A DNA stretch of 54,933 nucleotides, taken from contig JAJTFJ010000009.1 of assembly GCA_021298435.1 (NCBI GenBank), positions 1 to 54,933 of the forward strand, written 5' to 3'. The notes beneath the pieces were generated by a model. It saw only the letters and a list, made by a program, of their open reading frames with translations, ran no database searches and had not been told where the DNA came from. Shown here in pieces: positions 25,124 through 33,896 of this stretch. The translations under genes were made by a program, and so were the position numbers. Origin of the DNA: Ilumatobacteraceae bacterium. GTDB taxonomy: Bacteria; Actinomycetota; Acidimicrobiia; Acidimicrobiales; Ilumatobacteraceae. Positions within the stretch are counted from its first letter, which is position 1, and every line of letters starts with the position of its first letter.

Positions 25124-26230
25124 TCAGGCCTTCAGAGCCAACAACGGCACCAGCATCTCATCAGCAGTCAGTGACCCATGACGACACACCAGGTCGAAAG
25201 CTCCGCCATCCAAAGGCTCCTCAAAGCTCACCGGCGCATGCGCTGCAAGAGCCACGTCACCCATTCGCCGGATCACCGCATCACTCACTCGCGGACCAAA
25301 CCAATTTTCTTCCAGCACCTGCTGTTTCGTGACAACCCAGGCCACATCGTCATATTGGCGGGCTGCATCTAGTAGTGCGCCTTCACGTCCACGACGAGCA
25401 TGCAACCAGCGAAAGCGCCCTTCACCCGATTGGTGGTGGACATGTTCTGTCACCGATGCCATCGGAACAATCGTGTTGTCACCCACATGCACTTGACCGT
25501 GGTCAGCTGTGACAATCAGAACAGTGTCGGGCGGAAGCACTGACAGCACATTCGCAACCAGATTGTCAGCAGCGCGCAACTCGGCTGTGTAGTGGTCAGT
25601 GAAACCTCGCTCATGGGCAATCTTGTCAATGCCGTCGTAATAGGCGTACACAAAGTCCTCGCCAGCAGCCAAGGCTTCACGAACAATCACAGGGATACTG
25701 CTAGGCGCACGCCACCCCATGTGTTTCACCCCATCAAGATGAGCCAGAGTAAAACCACTGCCCTCAAGTTCAGCCTTACTCAACACAGGAACACTGGAAC
25801 CGAGGAATGGCGGACATGGCTGCGTCTGTTGCGGTGGATAGCGCCGACGAAGATCGCCGTTCTCATCCCCCCAGCGCAGAACATTCATGACAGTGTCACC
25901 CATATCGACGCGATACCCGATCAGGCCATGCTCACCTGGAGAGAGCCCGGTTACGAGCGAGGTGAGAGCTGTTGCTGTCGTCGACGGCGCCACCGTTGTG
26001 ATGTGGCCACCCGTCATCGAAGCAAGAGTGGGCATGTGCTCGGCATAGGTCTGCAACTGATTCCAGCCAAGTCCATCGAGAAGGAGAACCACAATGCGTG
26101 GGGCACCCTGAACCACCCCAGGCATCCATGAGGGCACCGTACGAGGCCCTCCAGGCGCGCAGAGCACAGGAATGATGTCGGACAGACATCCGGCCGAATA
26201 TCGGGGCAGGACGGGGGATGGAGTGCTCAC
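25124..26230 (-). CDS. Nucleotide pyrophosphatase/phosphodiesterase-family protein
   Basis: A 368-residue alkaline-phosphatase-superfamily enzyme. Metal and nucleophile positions are visible: D in VVLLLDGLGW, nucleophile Thr in TTVAPSTTATALTSLVTG, D and H in AYYDGIDKIAHERG, DH in VTADHGQVHVG, and H in VCRHGSLTADE. No signal peptide, so it is probably cytoplasmic. Substrate unknown; phosphodiester or pyrophosphate bonds are likely. Start GTG at 26230 is divergent from the Rrf2 gene with a 29-base gap. It precedes dnaE in the same direction with an 89-base gap. Confidence 0.85.
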   Translation of the reverse strand: MSTPSPVLPRYSAGCLSDIIPVLCAPGGPRTVPSWMPGVVQGAPRIVVLLLDGLGWNQLQTYAEHMPTLASMTGGHITTVAPSTTATALTSLVTGLSPGEHGLIGYRVDMGDTVMNVLRWGDENGDLRRRYPPQQTQPCPPFLGSSVPVLSKAELEGSGFTLAHLDGVKHMGWRAPSSIPVIVREALAAGEDFVYAYYDGIDKIAHERGFTDHYTAELRAADNLVANVLSVLPPDTVLIVTADHGQVHVGDNTIVPMASVTEHVHHQSGEGRFRWLHARRGREGALLDAARQYDDVAWVVTKQQVLEENWFGPRVSDAVIRRMGDVALAAHAPVSFEEPLDGGAFDLVCRHGSLTADEMLVPLLALKA

Positions 26231-26247
26231 CCCCCTAGTTCACCACC

Positions 26248-26253
26248 TACGAT
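26248..26253 (+). promoter_or_regulatory. -10 box of leaderless Rrf2-family gene
   Basis: TACGAT ends 6 bases before the GTG at 26260. The same hexamer and six-base spacing to a GTG recur at 52205-52219, which supports both assignments. Confidence 0.5.
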
Positions 26254-26259
26254 GGGCTT

Positions 26260-26718
26260 GTGCGAGTTTCTACACGAGGTGATTATGCGTGCAGGGCACT
26301 TTTGTCTCTGGCGTTACACACCGAAACCGGCACGCCCACCTCTGTTCGCGACATCGCAGACCGCACTGGTCTCCCCCAGCCCTACCTGGAGCAAATTCTT
26401 CTTGCCCTCAAAGGTGCTGGCCTTGTGCGTTCCAAACGCGGCGTGGGTGGCGGATATGTCCTTGCAAAGGCCCCCGCAGATATTCGTCTCTCAGAGATCA
26501 TTTCTGCCGTTGATGGCCCCATCACGCTTGGCGACTTCGGTCAGCCCCATCAAGACGGTTCATGTGACCACGAAGGTCAATGTGTGCTTCTTGCTATCTG
26601 GGATGTCGCAGGTCAGCACATGCGCGAGCACCTTGATGCATACACACTTGAGTCCATCGCAGCAGCTGCAGCGGGCAATGGCCCTTGGCCAAAGGCTGAT
26701 CCTCACCATCACCACTAA
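26260..26718 (+). CDS. Rrf2-family transcriptional regulator
   Basis: A 152-residue winged-helix regulator opening MRVSTRGDYACRALLSLALH with GLPQPYLEQILLALKGAGLVRSKRGVGGGYVLAK as the DNA-binding helix and wing. Two cysteines form a CX5C in GSCDHEGQCVLL, where IscR, NsrR and RsrR hold an iron-sulfur cluster; the third Cys of IscR/NsrR is absent, so a [2Fe-2S] cluster with His or Glu ligands, or no cluster, is possible. The protein ends DPHHHH; those His codons are part of a terminator-like hairpin. Target genes are unknown; the divergent phosphodiesterase is one candidate. Confidence 0.9.
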   Translation: MRVSTRGDYACRALLSLALHTETGTPTSVRDIADRTGLPQPYLEQILLALKGAGLVRSKRGVGGGYVLAKAPADIRLSEIISAVDGPITLGDFGQPHQDGSCDHEGQCVLLAIWDVAGQHMREHLDAYTLESIAAAAAGNGPWPKADPHHHH

Positions 26719-26732
26719 CGGTGAATGAGGAT
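26699..26732. terminator. Bidirectional hairpin between the Rrf2 gene and rluD
   Basis: ATCCTCA pairs with TGAGGAT and TCACC with GGTGA, separated by small internal bulges and a six-base loop. On the plus strand CTTT follows. It overlaps the last codons of the Rrf2 gene and ends just before the rluD stop, so it can serve both convergent genes. Confidence 0.55.
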
Positions 26733-26734
26733 CT

Positions 26735-27667
26735 TTAGTCGATTGTTCGCACTGAACACTTCGCGATAACCGCCGCCATGTCAGCAGGCAGTTTTGCTTC
26801 GAAGGTCATCTCTTCACCGCTGCCGGGGTGAATCAACGTCAAGCGTCGCGCGTGCAACATCGGACGAGGCGCAACGAGAGCAGACCGTGCACCGCCATAC
26901 ATCGAATCACCGACGACAGGATGACCCACTGCACCAAGATGCACACGAATTTGATGTGTTCGACCAGTTTCCAATGTGCATTGCACCAGTGTCACTTCAA
27001 CAGGATCATTGAATGTCTCTTGCACTTCAAGATGTGTGCGCGCCCATTTGCCACTGTTGACAACTGCCATCTTCATCGGGTCTCGCGGGTGACGACCAAT
27101 GGCTGCATCCACTGTTGCAGTGGGCGAATCAAAACGACCCCATGCGAGTGCCAGATACTCACGACCGACTTCATGTTCTTGCAGAGCTGCAACGAGCGAG
27201 TCATACGCCCGTTGCGTGCGAGCAACAACCATCATGCCGGTGGTTCCCGAGTCAAGACGGTGGACGATGCCTGGGCGACCAGGCTGACCAACCGTGGCCA
27301 CTTCGGGATACAACGCAAGAATTCCGTTTACCAGCGTGCCATTGCCATGGCCTGACGCAGGATGCACAACGACTCCAGCAGCTTTATTGATCACGATGAT
27401 GTCGTCATCGACGTAGACAACATCCAACACAACTGAAGCATCAGGCCCTGGAAGAACAGGAACAGGAATCTTGTCGAGATCAACAACAACTGTTTGACCT
27501 TCTTTCAGACGCGATTTTCCAGAAGTCACGACAGAACCATCAATCTCGGTCCCACCATCAGCAATGAGTTTGGTTGCATCAGAACGAGAGATATCTGCAA
27601 TCAGCGACACCACGCGGTCAATACGTTCACCGTCTAACGCGGCCGGAACTGTCTCTTCAACTTTCAT
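26735..27667 (-). CDS. rluD: RluA/RluD-family pseudouridine synthase
   Basis: A 310-residue enzyme with an N-terminal S4 RNA-binding domain (GERIDRVVSLIADISRSDATKLIADG) and a catalytic domain with GIVHRLDSGTTGMMVVART, where the Asp of HRLD is the nucleophile, and LETGRTHQIRVHLGAVGHPVVGD. It isomerises uridine in large-subunit rRNA. Its ATG overlaps the lspA stop by four bases; lspA-rluD is a common bacterial pair. Confidence 0.94.
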   Translation of the reverse strand: MKVEETVPAALDGERIDRVVSLIADISRSDATKLIADGGTEIDGSVVTSGKSRLKEGQTVVVDLDKIPVPVLPGPDASVVLDVVYVDDDIIVINKAAGVVVHPASGHGNGTLVNGILALYPEVATVGQPGRPGIVHRLDSGTTGMMVVARTQRAYDSLVAALQEHEVGREYLALAWGRFDSPTATVDAAIGRHPRDPMKMAVVNSGKWARTHLEVQETFNDPVEVTLVQCTLETGRTHQIRVHLGAVGHPVVGDSMYGGARSALVAPRPMLHARRLTLIHPGSGEEMTFEAKLPADMAAVIAKCSVRTID

Positions 27668-28146
27668 ATGTGCCTCTCGAGACGTTTCGCTTCCCTGTAC
27701 TCACGGAATAAACCCAAAATCAATACACCTGCGCCGACAGTAATCGCCGAGTCAGCTGCGTTGAACACAGCGAACCACTGAAAATCAATGAAGTCCACAA
27801 CATGCCCATGCAGCCAACCATCACCACGAAAAACGCGATCGGCAAGATTTCCGATGGCTCCACCGATAATCATTGCAAGACCGTATGCAGCGAAAACTGT
27901 TTCTGCACGCACGGCAGCACGAATCAATAACGCCACTGCTACCAGAGCAACAATGCCCACGACAGGACCAAGGTCTTGAGCCTGAGAAAAAGCAATACCG
28001 CTGTTGAAACCCAATGCAAAACGAAGCGTCCACACCACATCAATGGTGCGACCATCATCTAATGCATTCACGGCCCATGATTTTGACCATTGATCAACAA
28101 GGACAATGAGGGCAACAACAAGCGCCAAGCGGCGCGGAGATGGCAT
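27664..28146 (-). CDS. lspA: Lipoprotein signal peptidase
   Basis: A 160-residue, four-helix membrane aspartyl protease that removes the signal peptide from prolipoproteins such as the DUF3048 protein at 4081-5166. The catalytic dyad is in GNLADRVFRG and FNAADSAITVG, and the VDQWSKSWA and NSGIAF motifs are present. Start ATG 28146 (MPSPRRLALVVAL) follows the DksA-like stop by 16 bases; the frame extends to 28188 but would then overlap that gene. Confidence 0.95.
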   Translation of the reverse strand: MPSPRRLALVVALIVLVDQWSKSWAVNALDDGRTIDVVWTLRFALGFNSGIAFSQAQDLGPVVGIVALVAVALLIRAAVRAETVFAAYGLAMIIGGAIGNLADRVFRGDGWLHGHVVDFIDFQWFAVFNAADSAITVGAGVLILGLFREYREAKRLERHI

Positions 28147-28162
28147 GGAAAAACTGGGCGAC

Positions 28163-29146
28163 CTAACGGCGGCCCAGTCCACCAGCACGCTCGGTCACCA
28201 ACTCGGTCGCCCACGGCAATGCCTTGAGGCGCTCACGAGGAATTGGTGAACCCGAAACACTGGAATAGCCGTATTCGCCAACCTTCATACGAGCCAATGC
28301 AGCATCAATCTCTTCGACTGTCTGACGAGCAAATGCTGACAGTGTGAGGTCCTGCTCGCGCTCCACCACCATGGTGTCGCCTTCGCCGCCTTCATCGTCG
28401 AACTGCACGTCGCCCATTTCGGCGTCGGCAATCATCGCATTTGCTTCATTCTCAAGACGATTTGCCTGGCCGACCAACTTGACACGCTCGTCATTCAACA
28501 ATTCACGCTGCGAGAGAAGAAACTTCATGTCGAAGTCCTTCGTAGCGGTGATGCCGTCTTTCGTTTCGCCCTTGACAATCACGTGACGCTTTGGTGGTTC
28601 AACCTTCTTCAGCGGAATTCGCGGTGGCATCGCTGGAGGCATAGGAGCAGCAACGGGAGCTGCCTTCACTGCTGCAGATGCAGCTTTCTTAGCATCAGCC
28701 TTCTTTGGCTCAACCTTGGGGGCTGGCGCAGCTTTCTTTGGATCAACCTTTGGTGCTGCTGCTTTCTTCGCAGGAACAACCTTCTTGGCTGGTGCAGCCT
28801 TCTTTGCGGGAGCCTTCTTCGCAACGACCTTTTTCGCTGGTGCAGCCTTTTTCGCAACAACTTTCTTCGCGACAACTTTCTTGGCTGGTGCAGCCTTCTT
28901 TGCAGGAGCCTTCTTGGCCACAACCTTCTTCGCTGGTGCAGCCTTCTTAGTCACAACTTTCTTGGCCACAACCTTCTTCGCAGGAGCTTTCTTCGCAGCG
29001 GTCTTCTTGGCTGGTGCAGCCTTCTTCGCAGCGGTCTTCTTGGCTGGTGCAGCCTTCTTCGCAGGCGCGGCCTTCTTTGCCGGAGCCTTCGATGCCACCT
29101 TCTTTGCTGGCGCCTTCTTAGCGGGGGCCTTCTTCTTGGTTGCCAT
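28163..29146 (-). CDS. DksA/TraR-like protein with Lys/Ala/Pro-rich N-terminal half and no zinc cysteines
   Basis: A 327-residue two-part protein. Residues 1 to about 165 are low-complexity repeats of AAPAKK and VVAKK type, very basic, like histone H1 or mycobacterial HupB tails, so DNA or RNA binding is likely. The C-terminal part looks like DksA/TraR: a coiled-coil-like region ending in QTVEEIDAALARMKVGEYGY and the family pattern SGSPIPRERLKALPWATELV. In zinc-binding members this reads CxxCGxPI and later CxxC; here the four positions are S295, S298, L316 and E319, so no zinc site. It probably binds RNA polymerase without metal. It has a strong ribosome site (GGAG) and its own promoter at 29216-29188. 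Confidence 0.82.
   Translation of the reverse strand: MATKKKAPAKKAPAKKVASKAPAKKAAPAKKAAPAKKTAAKKAAPAKKTAAKKAPAKKVVAKKVVTKKAAPAKKVVAKKAPAKKAAPAKKVVAKKVVAKKAAPAKKVVAKKAPAKKAAPAKKVVPAKKAAAPKVDPKKAAPAPKVEPKKADAKKAASAAVKAAPVAAPMPPAMPPRIPLKKVEPPKRHVIVKGETKDGITATKDFDMKFLLSQRELLNDERVKLVGQANRLENEANAMIADAEMGDVQFDDEGGEGDTMVVEREQDLTLSAFARQTVEEIDAALARMKVGEYGYSSVSGSPIPRERLKALPWATELVTERAGGLGRR
28660..29130 (-). repeat. Degenerate tandem repeats coding the Lys/Ala-rich tail
   Basis: Short in-frame units coding for A-A-P-A-K-K and V-V-A-K-K alternate about 20 times; on the plus strand they appear as repeated CTTCTT and GCTGGTGCAGCC blocks. The region also creates long false open frames on the opposite strand. 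Boundaries are approximate. It is a likely site for length variation by slippage or recombination. Confidence 0.85.
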
Positions 29147-29187
29147 GATGATCTCCTTCACCGAACTTTCGCCCGTGTTGCCCCGAG

Positions 29188-29216
29188 AGGCTACGACCCG
29201 AAAGGGGGTAACTCAA
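29188..29216 (-). promoter_or_regulatory. Promoter of the DksA-like gene
   Basis: TTGAGT (29216-29211) and TAGCCT (29193-29188) are 17 bases apart on the minus strand. Transcription would start near 29181, leaving a leader of about 35 bases with a GGAG ribosome site. The -35 overlaps the ileS stop codon. Confidence 0.6.
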
Positions 29217-32200
29217 CGACTTACAGCAACAAGTACAGCGATGGATGTCCCTTCAATGGACACGGTGCGCTCGAGGCTCGAGTTCCACACCACCTCCACC
29301 GCAAGGGTTTCACCAGCAATCAAAGCCTCATGAGGGGCCAATTGAGCATGAACTGCGTCATCGGCCCCCAAGGTCAAAACAATCCGATCAGAGACGTTGA
29401 GATCGGCATCTCGGCGAGCTTGTTGCACCGCGCGCACCACGTCTCGGGCCAAACCTTCGGCCTCCAACTCTGGCGTGAGGGTGATATCGAGAAGGACGAC
29501 TCCCGCACCACCAGCCAATGGAGCACTGGCAGAGTCCGACTTGGTCACCAATTTGAGCGCATATTCACCGGGCTGCAATGTCTCCCCTGCCACCAAGATC
29601 GTGTCGCCGTCTTGCGTCCACTCGCCCTTCTTCACAGCAACGATGACCTGTTGTGTGTTCTTTCCAAGACGAGGCCCCACAACTGCTGGCACCACTTGCA
29701 ACTCATGTGACGCGACAGCATCAACATCAGCAGTCAAGAGCACCTCACGAACATTGACTTCGTCTTTCACGATGTCGAGATAATTCTCTAGAGACGACGC
29801 ATGAGGCGACGCCACCGTTAACGAAGCCAATGGCAAACGAACGCGACGGCTGTTCGCCTTACGAACCGACAGTGCAGATGAGCACACATCACGCACCATG
29901 TCCATCGAAGCAACGAGTGCTGCATCACATGGCAATGAAGCCGAGGTGGGCCAGTCAGCAAGATGCACACTCGGAGCATCAGCGCCGTTCAAGCCTGTAC
30001 TGATCTCGTCAGTAATCAGGGGCAAGAGTGGAGCCGAAATCTTTGTGACGTAATCAAGAACCGTGTGCAATGTGTCAATGGCGTCTTGATCGCCTGCCCA
30101 GAAACGATCACGACTACGACGGATGTACCAGTTGGTCAGGACGTCGAGGAAGGTGCGAATTGTTTGGCACGCTGCGAACAGGTCATAGGAATCCATTGAT
30201 GCCGTGACACTGTCAATCGTGTCGGCCAACTTGGACAGCACATATTGGTCGAGAACATTCTTCGAATCAGTGCGGACAGAACCGGTTTTGCCCTCGGCAT
30301 TGGCATACAGCGACAAGAAGTAATACGAGTTCCACAACGGCAAGAGCACTTGACGTACCGTGTCACGCATACCCACATCGGTGACCGAGAAATCTCCGCC
30401 GCGCAGAATCGGCGATGACAACAGATACCAACGCATTGCATCAGCACCATGTGAATCAAAGACACCCATCGGGTCTGGATAATTGCGAAGGCTCTTTGAC
30501 ATTTTTGCACCGTCGTCACCGAGAACAATTCCGTGACTTACACATGAAGCAAAGGAAGGACGGTCAAACAGTGCCGTTGCAAGAACATGCAATGTGTAGA
30601 ACCAGCCGCGCGTTTGGCCGATGTATTCCACAATGAAGTCACCGGGATAATGGTTTTCAAACCAGTCGCGATTCTCAAACGGGTAATGCACCTGAGCAAA
30701 TGGCATTGAACCACTTTCAAACCAGCAGTCAAGTACTTCAGGGACGCGGCGCATCATTGACTTCCCCGTTGGGTCATCAGGGTTTGGTCGGACCAAGTTG
30801 TCGATGCCAGGACGATGCAGGTCATTTACTTCGATGCCAAAGTCTCGACTGAGATCTTCAATCGAGCCATACACGTCGATACGTGGATAGGTCGGGTCAT
30901 CGCTCTTCCACACGGGAATGGGAGAACCCCAGAATCGATTACGACTAATCGCCCAGTCACGAGCGTTGCCGATCCACTTTCCGAAGTTGCCATCTTTGAT
31001 GTGCTCGGGAGTCCAGTTGATGTTCTGGTTCAGTCCCACCATTCGGTCACGGAAGGCAGTGACTTGCACGAACCACGATGAGACCGCGCGATACACAAGC
31101 GGCTCCGCGCAACGCCAACAATGGGGGTAGCTGTGGTTATAGGTGTCATGGCGAATCACCACACCCATTTCTTTCAAAGCTTTAATCACGTCAGGGTTTG
31201 CATCAAACACGTGACGACCCACCCACGGAGTGATTTCTGCGGTGTACTGACCATGCTCGTCCATCGGACAAATCGTCGGAATGCCCGCTGCATTGCACTC
31301 GTTCTGGTCATCCTCACCAAAGCCAGGGGCCATGTGCACAACGCCCGTGCCATCTTCAGTCGTCACAAACTCTGCACCGAGCACCTGGAAAGCATTCTCT
31401 GTATCCGCAAAGAACGGGAACAGAGGCGTGTAACGGCGGCCCACAATCTCTGAACCCTTCAGAGTCGCGACTTGCTCTGCACCTTCGAGTTCCTTTTCGT
31501 ATCCGCCGAGACGTGCGGCAGCCAAGATGTACTTGTTGCCATCGGGGTGAGCCATCACTGCGTAATCAACATCGGGACCCACTGCGAGTGCGAGGTTCGA
31601 AGGCAACGTCCACGGCGTGGTCGTCCATGCAAGAATCTTCTCCCCTGTTTCCAATTGGAAGGACACGGTGAGCGCAGGATCTTGACGATCGCGATACACA
31701 TCATCCATGCGAGTTTCGGTATTGCTCAACGGAGTTTCACAACGCCAGCAATATGCGAGTACACGGAACCCTTCATAGATGAGGCCTTTGTCCCACAATG
31801 TGCGGAATGCCCACATGACACTTTCCATGTAGGGCGTATCAAGTGTCTTGTAATCGTTTTCGAAGTCAACCCAACGCGCTTGACGTGTGACATACCGTTG
31901 CCATTCGTCGGTGTAGCGAAGAACGCTTGTGCGACATGCATCGTTGAACTTGTCAATACCGAATTCAGTGATCGCCGGGTGCCCAGCGATGCCAAGTTCT
32001 TTCTCTGCTTCGACTTCTGCAGGAAGACCATGACAGTCCCAACCGAAACGACGCTCGACTCGACGACCCTTCATGGTTTGATAACGAGGGACGGCATCTT
32101 TCACGAATCCGGTGAGCAGGTGACCGTAATGCGGAAGACCATTGGCAAATGGCGGACCGTCATAGAAGATGAATTCGTTGTCGCCATTGGGACCGGCATC

Positions 32201-32308
32201 GCGCGCTGCCACGCTTGCTGCAAAAGTCTGGTCACGTTCCCAGCGAGCAAGGACGCCCTCTTCAAGGCGAGGAAAGTTCGGCTGAGGGTCGACCTGCGGA
32301 TATGTCAC
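29213..32308 (-). CDS. ileS: Isoleucyl-tRNA synthetase
   Basis: A 1031-residue class I synthetase. The HIGH motif appears as [11 protein letters not shown] and the KMSKS motif in [14 protein letters not shown]; the editing domain ([15 protein letters not shown], and [15 protein letters not shown]) and C-terminal anticodon-binding region are present. The HYGH form and total length match the type-2 (eukaryote-like) IleS known from many Actinobacteria, a class often naturally insensitive to mupirocin. Start is GTG 32308, 6 bases after a TAGCCT box, indicating a leaderless message. Confidence 0.96.
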   Translation of the reverse strand: MTYPQVDPQPNFPRLEEGVLARWERDQTFAASVAARDAGPNGDNEFIFYDGPPFANGLPHYGHLLTGFVKDAVPRYQTMKGRRVERRFGWDCHGLPAEVEAEKELGIAGHPAITEFGIDKFNDACRTSVLRYTDEWQRYVTRQARWVDFENDYKTLDTPYMESVMWAFRTLWDKGLIYEGFRVLAYCWRCETPLSNTETRMDDVYRDRQDPALTVSFQLETGEKILAWTTTPWTLPSNLALAVGPDVDYAVMAHPDGNKYILAAARLGGYEKELEGAEQVATLKGSEIVGRRYTPLFPFFADTENAFQVLGAEFVTTEDGTGVVHMAPGFGEDDQNECNAAGIPTICPMDEHGQYTAEITPWVGRHVFDANPDVIKALKEMGVVIRHDTYNHSYPHCWRCAEPLVYRAVSSWFVQVTAFRDRMVGLNQNINWTPEHIKDGNFGKWIGNARDWAISRNRFWGSPIPVWKSDDPTYPRIDVYGSIEDLSRDFGIEVNDLHRPGIDNLVRPNPDDPTGKSMMRRVPEVLDCWFESGSMPFAQVHYPFENRDWFENHYPGDFIVEYIGQTRGWFYTLHVLATALFDRPSFASCVSHGIVLGDDGAKMSKSLRNYPDPMGVFDSHGADAMRWYLLSSPILRGGDFSVTDVGMRDTVRQVLLPLWNSYYFLSLYANAEGKTGSVRTDSKNVLDQYVLSKLADTIDSVTASMDSYDLFAACQTIRTFLDVLTNWYIRRSRDRFWAGDQDAIDTLHTVLDYVTKISAPLLPLITDEISTGLNGADAPSVHLADWPTSASLPCDAALVASMDMVRDVCSSALSVRKANSRRVRLPLASLTVASPHASSLENYLDIVKDEVNVREVLLTADVDAVASHELQVVPAVVGPRLGKNTQQVIVAVKKGEWTQDGDTILVAGETLQPGEYALKLVTKSDSASAPLAGGAGVVLLDITLTPELEAEGLARDVVRAVQQARRDADLNVSDRIVLTLGADDAVHAQLAPHEALIAGETLAVEVVWNSSLERTVSIEGTSIAVLVAVSR

Positions 32309-32314
32309 GCCGTA

Positions 32315-32320
32315 AGGCTA
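32315..32320 (-). promoter_or_regulatory. -10 box of leaderless ileS promoter
   Basis: TAGCCT on the minus strand ends 6 bases before the GTG start of ileS. No ribosome site is present, consistent with leaderless translation. No T-box leader is present. Confidence 0.5.
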
Positions 32321-32366
32321 GGGCGCGGGCTCCCCACGACCACGGAACCTCAATGAATTCAGCGAG

Positions 32367-32606
32367 TTATCGAACGAGAATTGAAGTGAGAACTTGCAAT
32401 CCGATGATGAGTACAAGTGGAGAAAGGTCGAGTCCGCCCATTGGGGGCAAGACACGGCGAATCGGTGCAAGGACTGGCTCGGTGATGCGATGTAAAAACG
32501 CAACGACTGGCGCAAGTGGGCTGTCATAGCGAATGGGGAAGAACGACAAAATCGCACGAGCGAAAATGACGAACACGTAGAGCTGAACCAGTTGAACAAG
32601 AATCAT
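32367..32606 (-). CDS. yggT: YggT-family membrane protein
   Basis: A 79-residue protein with two hydrophobic segments around a conserved central loop, AFLHRITEPVLAPIRRVLPPMGGLDLSPLV, the YggT signature (P-x4-R-x3-PxxGxxDxSP). The function is unclear; in Gram-positive bacteria it is regularly encoded next to sepF and ftsZ and has been linked to division-site or osmotic functions. It starts 15 bases after the sepF stop. Confidence 0.93.
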   Translation of the reverse strand: MILVQLVQLYVFVIFARAILSFFPIRYDSPLAPVVAFLHRITEPVLAPIRRVLPPMGGLDLSPLVLIIGLQVLTSILVR

Positions 32607-32621
32607 GACAACGTCAGCTAC

Positions 32622-33149
32622 TTAGTAGCCGCCACCTGGCTTTAACAAGTACACGCCGGTACCGACTTTTTCCATCGTTCCACTGAGCGCGTAACACATG
32701 CCGCTTGCAAAGTCGATCACACGACGAGCCATTTCGCGATCGGCACCTTCAAGATTGACAATCACTGGAACGCCTTCCTTGAAGTGGTCAGCAATTTCTT
32801 GTGCTTGATTGAAGTTGCGCGGACGAACAGTAACTGTGTCGCCAACTGCGGGGACTGGACGAACTGTTGGTGCAGTGCGAGGAGCACCGATGGGGCGAAC
32901 TTGCAAACCAGAATCATCGGGACGACGCGTTGCACCTGTGTCATCAACACGTGTGGGTCGCGGAGCAGGACGTTGCGTTTCTGACGAGTACTCGGGGTCG
33001 TATCCGCCACGACGAGTCAGTGGCTCGTTGCCTGATGCTTGACGCTGTGGACGCGCTGGGCGCTCATATTCCATCGACATGTCGTAATCGTCATATGCCT
33101 CATCGCCATTGAGACCTAGATAATCCATTGCTTTACGGAGAAACGACAT
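32622..33149 (-). CDS. sepF: SepF, membrane anchor and organiser of FtsZ
   Basis: A 175-residue protein. The first residues MSFLRKAMDYLGL form the amphipathic membrane-binding helix; a Pro/Arg-rich, acidic linker covers about 20-95; the C-terminal globular domain (TVRPRNFNQAQEIADHFKEGVPVIVNLEGADREMARRVIDFASGMCYALSGTMEKVGTGVYLLKP) carries the FtsZ-binding and dimer surfaces. Actinobacteria lack FtsA, so SepF is the likely sole FtsZ anchor here. The ATG follows a TAGCCT box by 6 bases and an adjoining 16-bp palindrome may control it. Confidence 0.95.
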   Translation of the reverse strand: MSFLRKAMDYLGLNGDEAYDDYDMSMEYERPARPQRQASGNEPLTRRGGYDPEYSSETQRPAPRPTRVDDTGATRRPDDSGLQVRPIGAPRTAPTVRPVPAVGDTVTVRPRNFNQAQEIADHFKEGVPVIVNLEGADREMARRVIDFASGMCYALSGTMEKVGTGVYLLKPGGGY

Positions 33150-33155
33150 GCTGAA

Positions 33156-33161
33156 AGGCTA
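33156..33161 (-). promoter_or_regulatory. -10 box of leaderless sepF promoter
   Basis: TAGCCT on the minus strand ends 6 bases before the sepF ATG, with no ribosome site between. It shares one base with the palindrome at 33161-33176. Confidence 0.5.
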
Positions 33162-33176
33162 ATGCACTCGTGCATT
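33161..33176. promoter_or_regulatory. 16-bp perfect palindrome at the sepF promoter
   Basis: AATGCAC and GTGCATT are exact reverse complements around a TC centre. It lies directly upstream of, and touches, the sepF -10 box, the position expected for a repressor site or an activator binding next to RNA polymerase. No regulator can be named. Confidence 0.45.
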
Positions 33177-33194
33177 CGTATGTGGGAGTTCCGA

Positions 33195-33220
33195 GCCAAG
33201 TTTTGAGGCCAAGTTTTGAG
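33195..33220. repeat. Two tandem copies of a 13-base unit between yggS and sepF
   Basis: GCCAAGTTTTGAG occurs twice back to back. It lies in the 90-base gap upstream of the sepF promoter. No function is evident. Confidence 0.7.
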
Positions 33221-33239
33221 CGGATCAACCGAGTGTTTT

Positions 33240-33887
33240 TCAGTGCGCTATTCGGGGCCCAAATAGCCGACTACCGATGCGAACCATCGTGGATCCACAC
33301 GCGACCGCCACCAGATAGTCATCCGACATTCCCATGGAACATTCAGCAAGGTGCAGCGAATCAGCCAATGATCGCAGGGACAAAAAAGCCTTTTCTGCCT
33401 CAGCAATGTCGCCCGACGTCGGCCCAATCGTCATCAGACCCCTTACCACTAATCCTGCGTCCTGCCCCGCCGCCAGCAACGACTCGACCTCCGCGGGAGC
33501 AACACCGGACTTGGTGTCCTCATTGGTCGTATTCACCTGCAGCAGGATTTCCGCCCCCGGAGCTCGCTTCCCCAGCTCTGAGATCACCGACAGTCGGTCG
33601 ACCCCTTGCCACAGCGAGATGTAAGGGGCTAACTGACGAACCTTGTTGGACTGAATTGCACCAATGAAATGCACCGGCAGTTCAATGGGTGCTTCAGCAA
33701 CCTTTGCCAGTACTTCCTGGGCGTAGTTCTCCCCCACGGCATCACACTCAGCAATGACTGCAGCTCTGATTGCATCGTGACCGAAAGTCTTCGTCACAGC
33801 GATGATGGCCACCGGAGACGAACTCGCATGTGCGATTTCGCTACGAATCTGTTGCACTCGAAGAGCGACCTCTTGCGGGTCGATCAC
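33240..33887 (-). CDS. yggS: PLP-binding homeostasis protein YggS/PLPBP
   Basis: A 215-residue fold-III PLP protein. The PLP lysine is in IIAVTKTFGHDAIRAA, with GENYAQEVLAK, PVHFIGAIQSNKVRQL and the end motif LSMGMSDDYLVAVACGSTMVRIGSRLFGPR (here CSMGMSDDY). It has no known enzyme activity and buffers pyridoxal phosphate and amino-acid pools; the pdxST genes in the window make the cofactor. Placed between ftsZ and sepF as in many Gram-positive division clusters. Start GTG 33887, 9 bases after the ftsZ stop. Confidence 0.93.
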   Translation of the reverse strand: MIDPQEVALRVQQIRSEIAHASSSPVAIIAVTKTFGHDAIRAAVIAECDAVGENYAQEVLAKVAEAPIELPVHFIGAIQSNKVRQLAPYISLWQGVDRLSVISELGKRAPGAEILLQVNTTNEDTKSGVAPAEVESLLAAGQDAGLVVRGLMTIGPTSGDIAEAEKAFLSLRSLADSLHLAECSMGMSDDYLVAVACGSTMVRIGSRLFGPRIAH

Positions 33888-33896
33888 GAGAAGTCT

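Noticed and set aside
26706-26718. His4 end of the Rrf2 protein as an engineered tag or contamination
   Set aside because: Only four His, followed by a natural hairpin and intact neighbouring genes; no vector sequence.
28660-29130. CRISPR-like repetition
   Set aside because: Repeats are short, degenerate, in frame and without spacers; they code for a low-complexity protein tail.
28583-29710. Long plus-strand open frames (up to 375 codons) opposite the DksA-like gene and ileS
   Set aside because: They are mirror frames of the Lys/Ala-rich repeats, giving Trp/Leu/Phe/Ala-rich nonsense with no start signals or domains.
31472-32356. 294-codon plus-strand frame opposite the 5' part of ileS
   Set aside because: Antisense shadow of a conserved synthetase; no domain.
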